Shown piece after piece: positions 51,846-61,053 of a stretch of DNA of 64,000 nucleotides. The notes under the pieces were generated by a model. That model was not told where the DNA came from. It searched no databases and saw only the letters and a list, made by a program, of their open reading frames with translations. This stretch comes from Bacillota bacterium (GTDB taxonomy: Bacteria > Bacillota > Clostridia > Lachnospirales > Lachnospiraceae). Location: the NCBI GenBank assembly GCA_023411555.1, contig JAEYOQ010000006.1, positions 1 to 64,000 on the forward strand. Direction: 5' to 3'. Each line of letters opens with the position of its first letter. Within the stretch, counting starts at the first letter, position 1. The translations under genes and the position numbers were made by a program.

Positions 51846-52239
51846 AGATAGACTTGTCGTGTAATCGGTGTTCTGTTTTACCGAGCAGAACTTAGGACGA
51901 AAAATAGGTTGACAAGGAGGACAAGGAGTCATTTTGTTGTAAATCAGATTGGACTGTTCCTGAAAAGGCACTTGCATTTAGTTGAAAAACTAGCTGTAGG
52001 TGCCTTTCTTGACCGCTACTTTGCCTTTCTTACTTGAATTTCGATACCAAGCTGGTTAATACTGATTAGATTATAATACGGTTTATGTCATTGATAAACA
52101 ATTAAATATCATAATATCTTACATATTGATAAATTGTATAGAATTCTTTCCTGGTATGATACCGTTCTATATTATAATAGATGCAGCTAAAGAGTAAATT
52201 AATCAAAAAAGATATAATTATGTAAGGAGGATATAATTT
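51846..52239. other. Intergenic stretch with terminator and GH4 promoter region
   Basis: A terminator AAAGGCAC (51964-51971) / GTGCCTTT (52000-52007) closes the regulator gene. From about 52035 the sequence resembles 46413-46530 (duplicated GH4 promoter region). AAGGAGGAT (52223-52231) serves melA. Confidence 0.65.
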
Positions 52240-53739
52240 ATGTCATTTAAAATAGCCTTTATCGGAGCAGGAAGTGTGGGCTTTACCAGAACCTTATTTT
52301 CCGATCTGATGACTGTAGCAGAGTTTCATGATTTGGAAGTAAGCTTTACCGATATCAATCAACACAATCTTGATATGGTCACTGCATTATGTCAGAGAGA
52401 TTTAGAGGAGAATGGGATCAATATTAAGATTAATGCAACCCTTAACCGGAGGGAAGCCTTTCAAGATGCCCGTTATATCATAAATTGCGTTCGAATCGGA
52501 ATGCTGGAGGCATTTGAAACCGATGTTGAAATCCCTCTAAGGTATGGAATTGACCAATGTGTCGGTGATACCCTATGTGCGGGAGGGATTATGTATGGGC
52601 AACGTGGCATAGCTGCTATTCTGGATTTCTGCAAGGATATACGTGAAGTGGCTGAACCTGGTGCGATTATGCTGAACTATTCCAACCCCAATGCTATGTT
52701 AACCTGGGCCTCCAATAAATATGGAGGAGTAAAAACCATTGGCCTTTGTCATGGAGTTCAGGGTGGTCACAAGCAAATAGCGGAGGCTCTTGGATTGAAA
52801 ATGGAAGAGGTTGATATTATTTGTGCTGGTATCAATCATCAGACCTGGTATATCTCTGTGAAGCATAATGGTAAGGATATGCTACCGGAGATTTTACCCG
52901 CATATTTGGCAAATGAAGAGCTATCCAGAACCGAGAAGGTAAGAATAGATATGCTAAAGAATTTCGGTTATTATTCTACCGAATCAAATGGACATTTATC
53001 AGAATATGTATCATGGTATCGTAAAAGACCGGAGGAATTAGAAGGCTGGATCGATCTTGGAACCTGGATTAATGGTGAAACCGGTGGATACCTTCGTGTC
53101 TGTAGAGAAGGACGTAACTGGTTTGAGGAGGATTTTCCCAACTGGATGAAGGAACCGGCAAAGAAGTACATACCAGAGAATCGAAGCCAAGAACATGGTT
53201 CCTATATTATTGAAAGCTTGGAGACAGGTCGTATCTATCGTGGTCATTTTAATGTAATGAACGAAGGTTGTATAACCAATCTTCCCTATGAATGTGTCGT
53301 TGAGGTTCCCGGCTATGTTGATGCCAACGGTATTAACATACCGAAGGTGGGAGACTTACCTTTAGGCTGTGCAGCAGTCTGCTCTCAAAGCATCTGGGTA
53401 CAGCGTCTGGCAGTAGAAGCTGCCGTGGCTGGGGATATCAAGCTGCTTCGTCAAGCCATGCTCATGGATCCCCTTACAGGTGCAGTCTGCACTCCGGAAG
53501 AAATCTTCCAGATGGTAGATGAGATGTTAATTGCCCAGGAAGCTTGGCTGCCACAATATGAGGAGGAGATTGTAGCTGCCAAGCTCAGACTGTCCTCCGG
53601 TAATCTGATACCGCACAAGGACTATAAAGGTATCCGTGTACCTGAAAAATCCATAGAAGAAATGCGAAAGAACAAAGAGGAAGCAAGAAAGAATGCCTCG
53701 GAAGCGGATAAGGCTAAGGAAAGACCTGCAGCACAATAA
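52240..53739 (+). CDS. melA: GH4 alpha-galactosidase
   Basis: The 499-residue protein has the NAD-binding loop F-I-G-A-G-S-V-G-F-T-R (8-18) and N-Y-S-N-P-N-A-M (146-153). The metal ligands Cys170 and His200 sit in G-L-C-H-G-V-Q-G-G and G-I-N-H-Q-T-W. These mark GH4 alpha-galactosidases of the MelA type, which need NAD and Mn2+. The enzyme is cytosolic. The last 40 residues are a Lys/Glu/Ala-rich tail that may be disordered. AAGGAGGAT precedes the ATG. A 5'-relic of a paralogue lies at 46550-46660. Confidence 0.85.
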   Translation: MSFKIAFIGAGSVGFTRTLFSDLMTVAEFHDLEVSFTDINQHNLDMVTALCQRDLEENGINIKINATLNRREAFQDARYIINCVRIGMLEAFETDVEIPLRYGIDQCVGDTLCAGGIMYGQRGIAAILDFCKDIREVAEPGAIMLNYSNPNAMLTWASNKYGGVKTIGLCHGVQGGHKQIAEALGLKMEEVDIICAGINHQTWYISVKHNGKDMLPEILPAYLANEELSRTEKVRIDMLKNFGYYSTESNGHLSEYVSWYRKRPEELEGWIDLGTWINGETGGYLRVCREGRNWFEEDFPNWMKEPAKKYIPENRSQEHGSYIIESLETGRIYRGHFNVMNEGCITNLPYECVVEVPGYVDANGINIPKVGDLPLGCAAVCSQSIWVQRLAVEAAVAGDIKLLRQAMLMDPLTGAVCTPEEIFQMVDEMLIAQEAWLPQYEEEIVAAKLRLSSGNLIPHKDYKGIRVPEKSIEEMRKNKEEARKNASEADKAKERPAAQ

Positions 53740-53753
53740 ATTATTTATCTCAT

Positions 53754-53800
53754 AACCACAGATTTGAGCGATTTTCTGTATCGACAAATCTGTGGTTTTT
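53754..53800 (+). terminator. Rho-independent terminator of melA
   Basis: AACCACAGATTTG (53754-53766) and CAAATCTGTGGTT (53785-53797) form a perfect 13-bp stem with an 18-nt loop, followed by TTT. Confidence 0.8.
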
Positions 53801-53916
53801 AAGTCTCAAATATGACTTAGTTTAACATTTTATATTTCTTTAATAGATAGTCTACCCTACTTATTGTATAATAATAAGTAAGCTATATTAACGAGTACAT
53901 AGGAGGTAGTGTTGTT

Positions 53917-55254
53917 ATGGAGGAAAAAGCAACAGGTAAGAGAAAACTTGTAAAATGTCAGGTATGTGGGGATATTTTTGATGCAGAGCTGGAACAGTGT
54001 CCTGTTTGTGGTATGGGAAGGGAGTTCTTTGTTCCGTACGAGGAGCAAGCAACCACATTTCACAAGAATACCAATGAGGTGATGGTCGTCCTTGGTAATG
54101 GAGCTGCTGGTATTAGTGCGGCACAAGCAATTAGGGAAAGAAATGAAACTTGTTCCATTTATATGATTTCCACGGAAGGGGAGTATAGCTATAATCGTCC
54201 TATGCTAACGAAGTCGCTCAGTACCTTATTAAATGCGGAAGAGATAGCCATTCATGAAAGGTCTTGGTATAGGGATAATAATATCACAAATATTCTGGAT
54301 ACTGAAGTAACTGCCTTGGACGTGGACAAGCAAGTGGTAACGCTATCAGATGGAACTCGATTACAATATGATAAATGTATTTATGCCCTAGGGGCAGAAT
54401 GTTTCATACCACCTTTCGTTGGTGGCAATAAACCTCAAGTAATTGCCATACGTCATTTCTCAGATGTAAAAAAGATAAGGGAACTTATTCCTCAGGTCAA
54501 GAACACAGTAGTCATAGGTGGTGGTGTTCTAGGACTGGAAGCAGCTTGGGAGATGAGTAAATCCTCAAAGGTGGCTGTCCTTGAAGTGGCTGATAAATTG
54601 ATGGGAAGGCAGCTGGATGATGAAGCGGGTCAATTGCTGGGAGAGATTATCAAGGGCCTTGGAATTGAATTTCGCATCAATGCAAAGATAACGGAAATCA
54701 CAGGAGAGGATATGGTGACTGGGGTGCAGCTGGAGAGCGGAGAGTTATTCCCGGCAGACCTAGTAATAGTATCCTGCGGTATAAGAGCCAATACTTCATT
54801 AGCCAAAACAGCAGGTATTGACATAGAAAGAGCAGTGATCGTAAATGAAAGAATGGAGACAAGTAGGAAGAATGTCTATGCCTGTGGTGATTGTGCAGAA
54901 TATCAGGGAATAAATTATGCTATTTGGCCAGAAGCATTAGAGATGGGTAAGATCGCCGGAGCCAATGCGGCAGGGGAAGCCATTGCTTACGAACAGGTAC
55001 CGGCAGCCTTAAACTTTGAAGGAATGAACACATCTCTCTTTGCTGCCGGAGATAATGGAAAGAACCCCAATAAAGCTTATGAAACCATTGAACATAAGGA
55101 TGAAGAGAGAAAGAAATATGAGAAGTACTATTTTAATCAGGATTGTCTTGTAGGCGTAATTCTGATTGGAGATACTTCAAAGATGGTGTCTTTAACTGAG
55201 GATTTGAATAATGGAATATCTTACAATGAATTTACAAGAAAGTATCAATTTTAA
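53917..55254 (+). CDS. Rubredoxin-like zinc ribbon fused to NAD(P)H:rubredoxin-type oxidoreductase
   Basis: The 445-residue protein starts with a rubredoxin/zinc-ribbon domain (Cys14-x-x-Cys17 and Cys28-x-x-Cys31; C-Q-V-C-G and C-P-V-C-G-M). The flavoenzyme follows with an FAD motif V-V-L-G-N-G-A-A-G-I-S-A-A, NAD motif V-V-I-G-G-G-V-L-G-L-E-A-A and Y-A-C-G-D-C-A-E-Y near residue 330. It resembles NADH:rubredoxin oxidoreductase and nitrite-reductase-like flavoproteins. It probably transfers electrons from NAD(P)H to its own or a partner iron centre for oxygen or peroxide detoxification. The start has AGGAGG. It is a single gene. Confidence 0.85.
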   Translation: MEEKATGKRKLVKCQVCGDIFDAELEQCPVCGMGREFFVPYEEQATTFHKNTNEVMVVLGNGAAGISAAQAIRERNETCSIYMISTEGEYSYNRPMLTKSLSTLLNAEEIAIHERSWYRDNNITNILDTEVTALDVDKQVVTLSDGTRLQYDKCIYALGAECFIPPFVGGNKPQVIAIRHFSDVKKIRELIPQVKNTVVIGGGVLGLEAAWEMSKSSKVAVLEVADKLMGRQLDDEAGQLLGEIIKGLGIEFRINAKITEITGEDMVTGVQLESGELFPADLVIVSCGIRANTSLAKTAGIDIERAVIVNERMETSRKNVYACGDCAEYQGINYAIWPEALEMGKIAGANAAGEAIAYEQVPAALNFEGMNTSLFAAGDNGKNPNKAYETIEHKDEERKKYEKYYFNQDCLVGVILIGDTSKMVSLTEDLNNGISYNEFTRKYQF

Positions 55255-55549
55255 TTGAAAAGTCTATCATATTTGAAATAGGATTAAGCTAATTTCAAGA
55301 AGGATATTAATACAGAATATGGACCAAAACACATGGATTTTCTTAATATTGATTGTGCACCTGATTCATTAAGATCCTATATATAAAGATAGACGGAAGA
55401 AAGACTGGGGGTTTTTACAGTTTCCTGCAGGGAACCAAGGATGAGAAACTTCCAGTCTTTTCAGAGGAACAGGTAACATTCGTAAAGAAAAACGTTTGCT
55501 TTTTTCTGTTTTTTGTGTTACCATTTTTTTGTTATAAAATAATATAGTA
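55255..55549. other. Intergenic stretch upstream of the structured leader
   Basis: A stem of about 10 bp (AAAGACTGG around 55400-55408 with CCAGTCTTT around 55452-55460) may end the oxidoreductase transcript. The rest is AT-rich. TATAAA at 55533-55538 is a candidate -10 for the leader RNA; no good -35 is visible. Confidence 0.35.
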
Positions 55550-55668
55550 CTTCTTATTAAGAGTTATGGTAGAGAGTTAGCTCAATGACCATACACCAAC
55601 CTGCAATAATGTAAGGTGGTAATGCTAACAACGATGAGGAGAGAGCCGCTCCTTAAGGGGCGTTTTTT
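55550..55668 (+). promoter_or_regulatory. Candidate S-box-like (SAM-clan) riboswitch with terminator
   Basis: The leader folds as P1 CTTCTTATT (55550-55558) with GATGAGGAG (55633-55641). P2 is TATGGT (55565-55570) with ACCATA (55588-55593), and P3 is ACCA-A-CCT with AGGTGGT (55595-55602 and 55614-55620). The P2 loop GTTAGC (55576-55581) is complementary to GCTAAC (55624-55629), giving a pseudoknot. The order P1-P2-pseudoknot-P3, a possible kink-turn in P2 and the CTTATTAAGAG start resemble the S-box, but P4 is missing. A terminator (CGCTCC 55647-55652 / GGGGCG 55657-55662, then T6) follows. AGGAG (55637-55641) could pair with CTCCT (55649-55653) as antiterminator. The ligand is a hypothesis. 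Confidence 0.5.
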
Positions 55669-55732
55669 ATTACCTCTGTTTACAACTCGTGAAATAGAAG
55701 TACAAAAACGACCATGAAAGGAGATTTTTATT

Positions 55733-56029
55733 ATGAGTACTAATTTAAAGGGCAAAAGGGTACAAGGAGGAACAGGATGGGCTGATGCTATATTTCGGAG
55801 TCAGGCTGATAGTAAAACATATGCTAATACGATGATTAAAGAAGTTGTAAGAAGATTAAATCTGGAAGCAGAAGATTATCTGACATATTTCTCTGAAACT
55901 GGATTTTTATTATTCAAAAAGGAAGATTTAATATTAAAGATGTCTTACAATATGGAGGAGGCACTTCGTTGTGAAGCAGTATATGCCTTTGAGGAGTGTA
56001 TAGAATCTAAAATTAGATCATCAATTTAA
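55733..56029 (+). CDS. Hypothetical protein, 98 aa, under the structured leader
   Basis: I do not recognise a family. The small soluble protein begins N-L-K-G-K-R-V-Q-G-G-T-G-W-A-D-A-I-F and has a helical second half (A-L-R-C-E-A-V-Y-A-F-E-E-C). No signal or membrane segment is seen. AAAGGAGA precedes the ATG. Its only upstream signal is the riboswitch-like leader ending in a terminator at 55668, so it is likely controlled by premature termination. The protein alone gives no hint of its function. Confidence 0.65.
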   Translation: MSTNLKGKRVQGGTGWADAIFRSQADSKTYANTMIKEVVRRLNLEAEDYLTYFSETGFLLFKKEDLILKMSYNMEEALRCEAVYAFEECIESKIRSSI

Positions 56030-56249
56030 AATAACACTACGAAAGAGATATTTTCTAAGGAACTGAAATTCAGAAAATGTCCGATAATTTGCTTATGAGC
56101 TTTAAACTAGCAAAGGCCGAGGAGATAATCCCCGGCTTTTGTTTATATGTATAAATCATGAAAAACTGTTTAGCTAGGAAAGGGGTAATATACAAATTTT
56201 GCATTTTGTGCTACAGTAAGAAGAAAGAATAAGAGAAAGGGACAAACCA

Positions 56250-56990
56250 ATGAATAAGACACTAGTATGGGCACACAGGGGTGCTTCCGGCTATGCTCCT
56301 GAGAACACAATGGAAGCATTTGAAAAGGCAGTTGATATGAAGGCTGATGGTATCGAGCTAGATGTACAGATGACGAAAGATGGTCAGTTGGTTATACTCC
56401 ATGACGAGACCGTGAATCGGGTCAGCAATGGTACGGGCTTTGTAAAGGATTATACCTATGAGGAGCTGTCGAAGCTAAATGTAAATAAGAAATTTCCGGA
56501 GTACGGAAAGGTAAAGATACCCACATTAGATGAAGTTTACATGCTAATCAAGAATACTGATCTGATGATTAATGTAGAATTAAAGAACGGAATTATCTTC
56601 TATGAAGATCTGGAAGAAAGAGTACTGGAGCTTACGAGGCAGTATGGGCTTGAGGAGCGTGTAATCTACTCCTCCTTTAATCACTATTCAGTAATGAAGC
56701 TGAAGCGACTGCTTCCCTCCGTTAAGACAGGCTTCCTATATGAAGATGGATATTTGAATATGCCGGACTATGCAGTGAGATATGGAGTCGAGGCATTGCA
56801 TCCGCCTCTATATAATCTGCAGTATCCGAATTTTATTGAAGAGTGCCGGGCAAGAGGAATCGCCCTACGTGTTTGGACGGTAAATGATCCAATAGATATG
56901 AAAAGGCTATGTGAACAGGGGGTCAATTCAATCATAACAAATTATCCGGATATTGGAAGACAGGTTGTGGAAGAGAATGAGCGGAAGTAG
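56250..56990 (+). CDS. Glycerophosphodiester phosphodiesterase
   Basis: The 246-residue TIM-barrel protein has the GDPD motif W-A-H-R-G-A-S-G-Y-A-P-E-N-T-M-E-A-F, E-L-D-V-Q-M-T-K-D-G and V-I-L-H-D-E-T-V-N-R, which supply the catalytic His pair and the metal-binding Glu and Asp. It ends V-N-S-I-I-T-N-Y-P-D-I-G. It hydrolyses glycerophosphodiesters to glycerol 3-phosphate and an alcohol. No signal peptide is present, so the enzyme is cytosolic (UgpQ-type). GAAAGGGA precedes the ATG. It is a single gene. Confidence 0.9.
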   Translation: MNKTLVWAHRGASGYAPENTMEAFEKAVDMKADGIELDVQMTKDGQLVILHDETVNRVSNGTGFVKDYTYEELSKLNVNKKFPEYGKVKIPTLDEVYMLIKNTDLMINVELKNGIIFYEDLEERVLELTRQYGLEERVIYSSFNHYSVMKLKRLLPSVKTGFLYEDGYLNMPDYAVRYGVEALHPPLYNLQYPNFIEECRARGIALRVWTVNDPIDMKRLCEQGVNSIITNYPDIGRQVVEENERK

Positions 56991-57382
56991 TGAGGGATAC
57001 CGACAGCTAGGGAATAGAACAATATCTCTATATTTCCAATATATAAAAAATATCTCGAAATTCACATCTGTCTATGTTATAATGTACATGTAAAGCAGAT
57101 TAGTCCATGTAATTCTGGACATTTATCAAGCTTGCTTGAATAAATGTCCAGAATTACATGGATAAGTGCAACGTGAACGAATGGACGGAGTCCATGAGTT
57201 CCTAATCTGCTGTCAAGGTAAGAGGAAAGTATTCTGCATATCAAGCTTGCCTGAATAAATGTCCAGAATTACATGGATAAGTCCATTCGTTCCTAATCTA
57301 CAAAGAATATCATTTTATTTCGGATTTAATATTAAGAATATGGTACATAATTGCTATATCATAATTAAATGGAGATTATTTT
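56991..57382. repeat. Composite repeat cluster with a 23-bp inverted repeat
   Basis: A 23-bp perfect inverted repeat (57104-57126 and 57140-57162, 13-nt loop) lies next to a direct copy of its right half plus loop (57125-57167 and 57240-57282, 43 bp, one mismatch, 115 bp apart). Further pairs are GCAGATTAG / CTAATCTGC (57095-57103, 57202-57210), AACGAATGGAC / GTCCATTCGTT (57176-57186, 57281-57291), and GTTCCTAATCT twice (57198-57208, 57289-57299). No coding potential is seen. Confidence 0.7.
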
Positions 57383-57784
57383 ATGTTAAACACTAATAAA
57401 GTCAGACTTATGACGAAGCTTGCCCTCTATGAGACCAAGGAGGGAAAAGAGGATATCCGTCTAAGTAAGTATTATAAAACAGATTATGTAAGATACCAGG
57501 TTATTAAATCCATCATATGTGCAACCATTGGCTATGGATTAATTCTGCTCTTGATCTTTATATATAAGTCAGAATATCTCATCAAGAATGCAGTAACCTT
57601 AGATTATAAAGGGATAGGTACCTATATTCTTGGTATCTATATCATTGTAATTTCAATCTACGGTTTAGGTGCATTAGCAGGATATTCTATTAAATATGAT
57701 ATGTCACGCAAGAAGCTATCCAGATATTATAAGCTTCTAAAGCGTCTAAATAAGATATATAACGAGGAGACACCTGAGTCTTAA
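57383..57784 (+). CDS. Small membrane protein, 133 aa
   Basis: The protein has two hydrophobic segments (about residues 45-65 and 80-105) flanked by charged ends, with A-L-Y-E-T-K-E-G-K-E-D-I-R-L-S-K-Y-Y-K-T-D-Y near the N-terminus. I do not recognise a family beyond a conserved clostridial hypothetical. It lies 18 bp upstream of the next membrane protein gene and heads the block that contains cdaA and cdaR, so it is likely co-transcribed with them. Its role in that block is unknown. Confidence 0.65.
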   Translation: MLNTNKVRLMTKLALYETKEGKEDIRLSKYYKTDYVRYQVIKSIICATIGYGLILLLIFIYKSEYLIKNAVTLDYKGIGTYILGIYIIVISIYGLGALAGYSIKYDMSRKKLSRYYKLLKRLNKIYNEETPES

Positions 57785-57802
57785 AGTTTGGAGGAAACAA
57801 TT

Positions 57803-58888
57803 ATGATGCCATTATTGGTATTTAGAGAACGAGTGAAGAGCTTTTACCAAAGACATGATATCTATATTAATCCGGCGGTAAAATTTCTTTTTGCACTCAT
57901 ATCTTTTATTGCGATTAATCAGGAGATTGGTTTTGATTCACGACTGAAATCCTTACCTGTAGTATTAGCATTAGCCCTGCTCAGTGCGTTTACGCCCTCT
58001 GCGATTATGGTGCTGATTGCAACCTTTATGACTGCGCTGCATGTGTATTACGCATCACCGATTTTATCAATCTTGGTGATAATACTCTTTATGATTATTT
58101 ATTTTTTATTTGCACGATTTACACCAAGATATGGTTATGTCTTACTGGCGATACCGATATTATATACTTTGAAAATACCTTATGTTATGCCAATACTTTT
58201 GGGGATTGTAGCAACACCTGTGGCTATAGTATCAACAGTATGTGGTGTATTGGTGTATTATATTATCCAGCTGGTGAAGACGGCAGTGAATGTACAGGTT
58301 AATCCCTCTGTAGATGATGTATTAAAGCTATATACGGATGTAATCGATGGTCTGATGAATAATAAGCAGATGATTATGACTATTGTCATATTTACTATCA
58401 TCTTACTGACAGTATATTATGTAAGAAGATTGAGATTTGATTACGCTTTTGAGATATCCATTGCTGCCGGAGCCTTAACCAGTGTATTGGGCTTTTTAAT
58501 CAGTGATATAATATTGGATAAATCAGAGCAGATACTGGCTATGATATTAGGTACTATAGTATCAGCAGCGATTGTTTATGTCGTACATTTCTTTAAGTTG
58601 ACCCTGGACTATTCCGGAGTAGAACTTGCCCAGTTTGAGGATGATGTTTATTATTACTATGTCAAGGCGGTTCCTAAAGTTACCATAACGACCCCTCAGA
58701 TGAAGGTAAAGCATATTAATGTTAAGAATGTATCACAGGAGATGGCGAGAAACGGTTACCGTAATCATGATATGGATGAAGATGAATATGATGAAGATGA
58801 GGATGCATATTCTAATCAGGATGGTTTAGGAGCCTTCGGATATAACCACTCCAGAAAAGATAATCGAAAAAACAGGATGGATGAGTAA
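57803..58888 (+). CDS. Polytopic membrane protein with acidic C-terminal tail, 361 aa
   Basis: About eight to nine membrane segments lie in residues 20-285. A cytosolic tail ends with D-M-D-E-D-E-Y-D-E-D-E-D-A-Y. The pattern is that of stage III sporulation-like or stand-alone clostridial membrane proteins; I do not recognise a named family. I chose ATG 57803, eight bases after GGAGG (57790-57794), over the TTG at 57788. It sits directly upstream of cdaA and is co-transcribed with it. A structural or regulatory link to c-di-AMP synthesis is only an inference. Confidence 0.7.
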   Translation: MMPLLVFRERVKSFYQRHDIYINPAVKFLFALISFIAINQEIGFDSRLKSLPVVLALALLSAFTPSAIMVLIATFMTALHVYYASPILSILVIILFMIIYFLFARFTPRYGYVLLAIPILYTLKIPYVMPILLGIVATPVAIVSTVCGVLVYYIIQLVKTAVNVQVNPSVDDVLKLYTDVIDGLMNNKQMIMTIVIFTIILLTVYYVRRLRFDYAFEISIAAGALTSVLGFLISDIILDKSEQILAMILGTIVSAAIVYVVHFFKLTLDYSGVELAQFEDDVYYYYVKAVPKVTITTPQMKVKHINVKNVSQEMARNGYRNHDMDEDEYDEDEDAYSNQDGLGAFGYNHSRKDNRKNRMDE

Positions 58889-58942
58889 AAGATAGAAGGA
58901 ACGCTTGCAGTGAAAAAAGTATTTCGGTAGGAGAGAAGGTAA

Positions 58943-59821
58943 ATGGCGACAATCAGAAACTTTATCAGAGAATATTCTGTGTGGATTTCGATACCTAAAA
59001 TCTACCCGACAGATATTATTGAAATCATTATTCTTGCGTTCCTGATTTATAATGTCATTAAATGGGTCAAGAGTACAAGAGCCTGGGCATTAGTCAAGGG
59101 TCTTGTTGTTATTATGGTTTTTTGGCTCGCCGCAGTTATTCTGGATCTTAATGTAGTGATGTGGATTATGAAGAATACGATTAACGTGGGGATTATTGCA
59201 ATTGTAATCATATTTCAACCCGAGTTCCGTAAAGCACTAGAGCAGCTAGGACAGAAGAATCTTGTCAAATCCATTATAACTTTTGATGACAGTAAGGATA
59301 GAAATGAGAAGTTTTCAGATCATACCCTAAATGAAATTGTCCGTGCGACTTTTGAACTAGCAAGAACTAAGACAGGTGCTTTAATTGTTATGGAGGAAGA
59401 GACTCCCCTCAATGATTTTGAAAGCACAGGAATCTATATTGATAGTATGATCAGCAGTGAGTTGTTGATTAATATATTCGAACATAATACACCTCTGCAT
59501 GATGGAGCGGTCATACTTCGAGGCAATCGTTTAGCAGCAGCCACCTGCTATCTTCCTTTGTCAGATAATATGCAGCTCAGTAAGGACTTAGGTACAAGAC
59601 ATAGAGCGGGTATTGGTATCAGCGAGGTGTCGGATAGCTTGACAATCATCGTCTCCGAAGAAACCGGTAAGGTATCTATTGCCAAAGGAGGAAAATTAAT
59701 TCGTAATGTCGACGGTGACTATCTGAGAGCAAAACTCCTAGACATACAGCACAAATCCACCGAACCTAAGAAATTAAAATTGTGGAAGGGAAGAATAAAG
59801 AATGAAAGAGAAGTTGACTAG
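58943..59821 (+). CDS. cdaA: Diadenylate cyclase CdaA
   Basis: The 292-residue protein has three N-terminal membrane helices (about residues 25-95) and a DAC domain with the catalytic D-G-A in L-H-D-G-A-V-I-L-R-G-N and the R-H-R motif in G-T-R-H-R-A-G-I-G. It makes c-di-AMP from two ATP, the essential second messenger for osmolyte and potassium balance. Both motifs are intact and the length is normal. The downstream cdaR overlaps by 20 bp, the standard arrangement with the membrane-bound regulator. Confidence 0.93.
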   Translation: MATIRNFIREYSVWISIPKIYPTDIIEIIILAFLIYNVIKWVKSTRAWALVKGLVVIMVFWLAAVILDLNVVMWIMKNTINVGIIAIVIIFQPEFRKALEQLGQKNLVKSIITFDDSKDRNEKFSDHTLNEIVRATFELARTKTGALIVMEEETPLNDFESTGIYIDSMISSELLINIFEHNTPLHDGAVILRGNRLAAATCYLPLSDNMQLSKDLGTRHRAGIGISEVSDSLTIIVSEETGKVSIAKGGKLIRNVDGDYLRAKLLDIQHKSTEPKKLKLWKGRIKNEREVD

Positions 59822-61034
59822 AAACATCGGCTTAAAAGTTCTGTCCATTATTCTTGCCGCCATTCTTTGGCTGATCATAACGAACGTGGATGATCCCATA
59901 ACCCCCGGACATTATAATAATGTCCCTGTAAAGATATTGAATGCGGATGCCATTGATGCTATCAGTACGAGTGATATGGTATATGAGATAGTGGAAGGTG
60001 GAACAATCGATTTTAAGTTCGCGGCGAGAAGAAGTATTATAGACAATATTTCTCTCTCTGATTTCGAGGTGACCGCTGATTTTGCTAAGCTATCCGATGT
60101 GAATGCAGTTACGATAGATATAAAATGCCCCAGGTATGGAGAAGATGTTACTATAACAGAGGGCCTGTATCAGGTAATGAAGATAAACCTGGAGGAGCTG
60201 GTAAGCAAGAATTTTAAGGTAACTGTTGAATCCAAGGGAGAACCTGCTGAGGGTTATTATATCGGTGAAAAAACAGCAAGTACAATCACCACGGTTAAAG
60301 GTCCGAAGAGTAAGATTGAGCGGATCGATGAGATTGTTGCTGAGGTTAATGTAGCAGGTGCTTCTGATACCTATATCAGCTATGAGAAGCTGAAGGCATT
60401 TGATAAAAATGGCGAAGAGATAAGCTCTAATCTTACCTTTAGCCCAAGCTTTGTTTCAATTAATATTAAAATCTATAAAACAAAAGAGATCGACTTGAAG
60501 GTGAAGACCACTGGCACACCGGCTTCCGGTTATACCTTGGCAGAAGTTGACTATGAGCCGAAGACAATAGAGGTTGCAGGACCAAATGATATTTTGAACA
60601 ATACCACAGAGCTATTTATTGAAGAAGATGTTAGTGATGCAAAAGATAGTATCCAAAAGGAAGTGAATCTTCAGGAGCAACTAACAGAGGGGTTATTACT
60701 GGCTGGAGATGATAAGACAGCGGTAGTGAATATTACAATTGAGAAGATTGCAACAAAGGAAATTACTATTTGGCCAGGAGATATTGAAATCAGGAATAAA
60801 CCTCATGATATGGAGGTTGGCTTTCTTACGACAGGACCGATCAAGGTCATGGTAGCAGGTCCATCCAATGAATTGAAGGATATAAGCAGAAATTCCATGA
60901 AGCCTTATATTGATCTTTTGGATTACACTTATGGAACCTATGCTGTTAGATTACAGATGGAGGCAGGAGTATACTCAACCTTAACGGATAATCCGAATGT
61001 CAGTGTATATTTAGCAGATGAAGGACAGCAGTGA
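59802..61034 (+). CDS. cdaR: CdaA regulator CdaR (YbbR-domain protein)
   Basis: The 410-residue protein has an N-terminal membrane anchor (about residues 12-30: V-L-S-I-I-L-A-A-I-L-W-L-I-I-T-N-V-D-D-P) followed by repeated YbbR beta domains outside the membrane, seen as similar K-T-A-S-T-I-T-T-V-K-G-P and P-K-T-I-E-V-A-G-P strands. YbbR proteins bind CdaA and modulate its activity. The start overlaps cdaA by 20 bp, so the two are translationally coupled. An HPr-like gene follows 19 bp after the stop. Confidence 0.92.
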   Translation: MKEKLTRNIGLKVLSIILAAILWLIITNVDDPITPGHYNNVPVKILNADAIDAISTSDMVYEIVEGGTIDFKFAARRSIIDNISLSDFEVTADFAKLSDVNAVTIDIKCPRYGEDVTITEGLYQVMKINLEELVSKNFKVTVESKGEPAEGYYIGEKTASTITTVKGPKSKIERIDEIVAEVNVAGASDTYISYEKLKAFDKNGEEISSNLTFSPSFVSINIKIYKTKEIDLKVKTTGTPASGYTLAEVDYEPKTIEVAGPNDILNNTTELFIEEDVSDAKDSIQKEVNLQEQLTEGLLLAGDDKTAVVNITIEKIATKEITIWPGDIEIRNKPHDMEVGFLTTGPIKVMVAGPSNELKDISRNSMKPYIDLLDYTYGTYAVRLQMEAGVYSTLTDNPNVSVYLADEGQQ

Positions 61035-61053
61035 CATAGATTGGAGGAAACAC

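Noticed and set aside
55561..55668. T-box leader
   Set aside because: The AAGGTGGTAA stretch hints at a T-box, but there is no stem I, no specifier loop and no full T-box sequence, and the leader is too short.
57092..57300. CRISPR array
   Set aside because: The repeats are only two, unevenly arranged and partly inverted, and there are no spacers or cas genes.
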